From positions 1-20,533 of the forward strand of contig JAQGAU010001220.1 in NCBI GenBank assembly GCA_034698045.1: DNA of 20,533 nt, in the 5' to 3' direction. The notes beneath the pieces were generated by a model. The model ran no database searches, was not told where the DNA came from, and worked only from the letters and a program-made list of their open reading frames with translations. The first letter of the stretch is position 1. Each line of letters opens with the position of its first letter. The position numbers were made by a program, and so were the translations under genes. The stretch comes from Paramacrobiotus richtersi (Eukaryota > Tardigrada > Eutardigrada > Parachela > Macrobiotidae). Positions 20,321-20,533 of the stretch are shown here, piece after piece.

Positions 20321-20533
20321 TTCTAAGTTTTGTGCTACCAAGAGGTGGTACCGATAATGTAGCTAAAAACGAAGCGAGATTCCAAATATCTTCTAACTAA
20401 CAGTATATTATAACAGTCAGTAACGATAATGAAAACCGTATTACCATACATTTTCCATAATCGACCGAAGCGGAGCGAAGGTCCTCTATACTCAGCTCTA
20501 ATGGATTTCGATGTGTGTCTGTCATTCGGTCGG
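20321..20533. other. Right edge, nothing recognised
   Basis: I see no coding, RNA or repeat signal. The rest of the relic may lie beyond the window or be lost. Confidence 0.3.

Overview
The window looks like nuclear DNA of a small invertebrate animal. The genes are split by short GT-AG introns (54 to about 580 nt), several proteins carry metazoan-style BTB-BACK-Kelch architecture, and there are no bacterial-style operons or ribosome-binding sites. A tardigrade or a similar compact-genome ecdysozoan would fit, but the species is a guess and nothing here proves it.

Left and centre (about 1.2-15.1 kb): a cluster of paralogous BTB-BACK-Kelch genes, the type that normally serves as a substrate adaptor for CUL3 ubiquitin ligases. 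I reconstructed a shared five-exon plan: a tiny first exon (15 nt in three copies), a 579-nt BTB/BACK exon, a 187-nt BACK exon, a 181-193-nt exon and a long Kelch exon, with intron phases 0, 0, 1, 2. Two copies read through cleanly: one on + (4825-7254, first exon uncertain) and one on - (9778-11709, 498 aa, every exon resolved). The copy at 1219-2848 (+) has a 2-nt frame error and no Kelch exon. The copy at 12424-15115 (+) has a 17-bp internal tandem duplication and a second frame error in exon 4, although its BTB and Kelch exons are open. A fifth copy is only a BTB fragment (7924-8112) beside a low-complexity tract. The - and + genes at 9778-11709 and 12424-15115 are divergent and share a 714-bp upstream region.

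Right (15.7-20.5 kb), all on the minus strand: a two-LysM protein gene (15731-16388); a protein kinase gene (17490-18933) with HLD and DLD in place of the usual HRD and DFG motifs; and, immediately 3' of the kinase, a region (16518-17489) that continues the kinase's last reading frame for about 245 codons, broken only by two TGA codons, one TAA codon and an inserted MITE-like element (17101-17320). A frameshifted relic of the same unknown domain lies at 20165-20320. This looks like a kinase with a long unrecognised C-terminal domain that is decaying, or is being expressed in truncated form.

Two non-autonomous inverted-repeat elements are visible: one in the last intron of the 12.4-kb gene and one in the kinase tail. 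Tandem repeats lie at the left edge and at 19.5-20.0 kb. The remaining stretches (0.15-1.2, 2.85-4.7, 8.1-9.8, 18.9-20.1 kb) contain no gene I can support.
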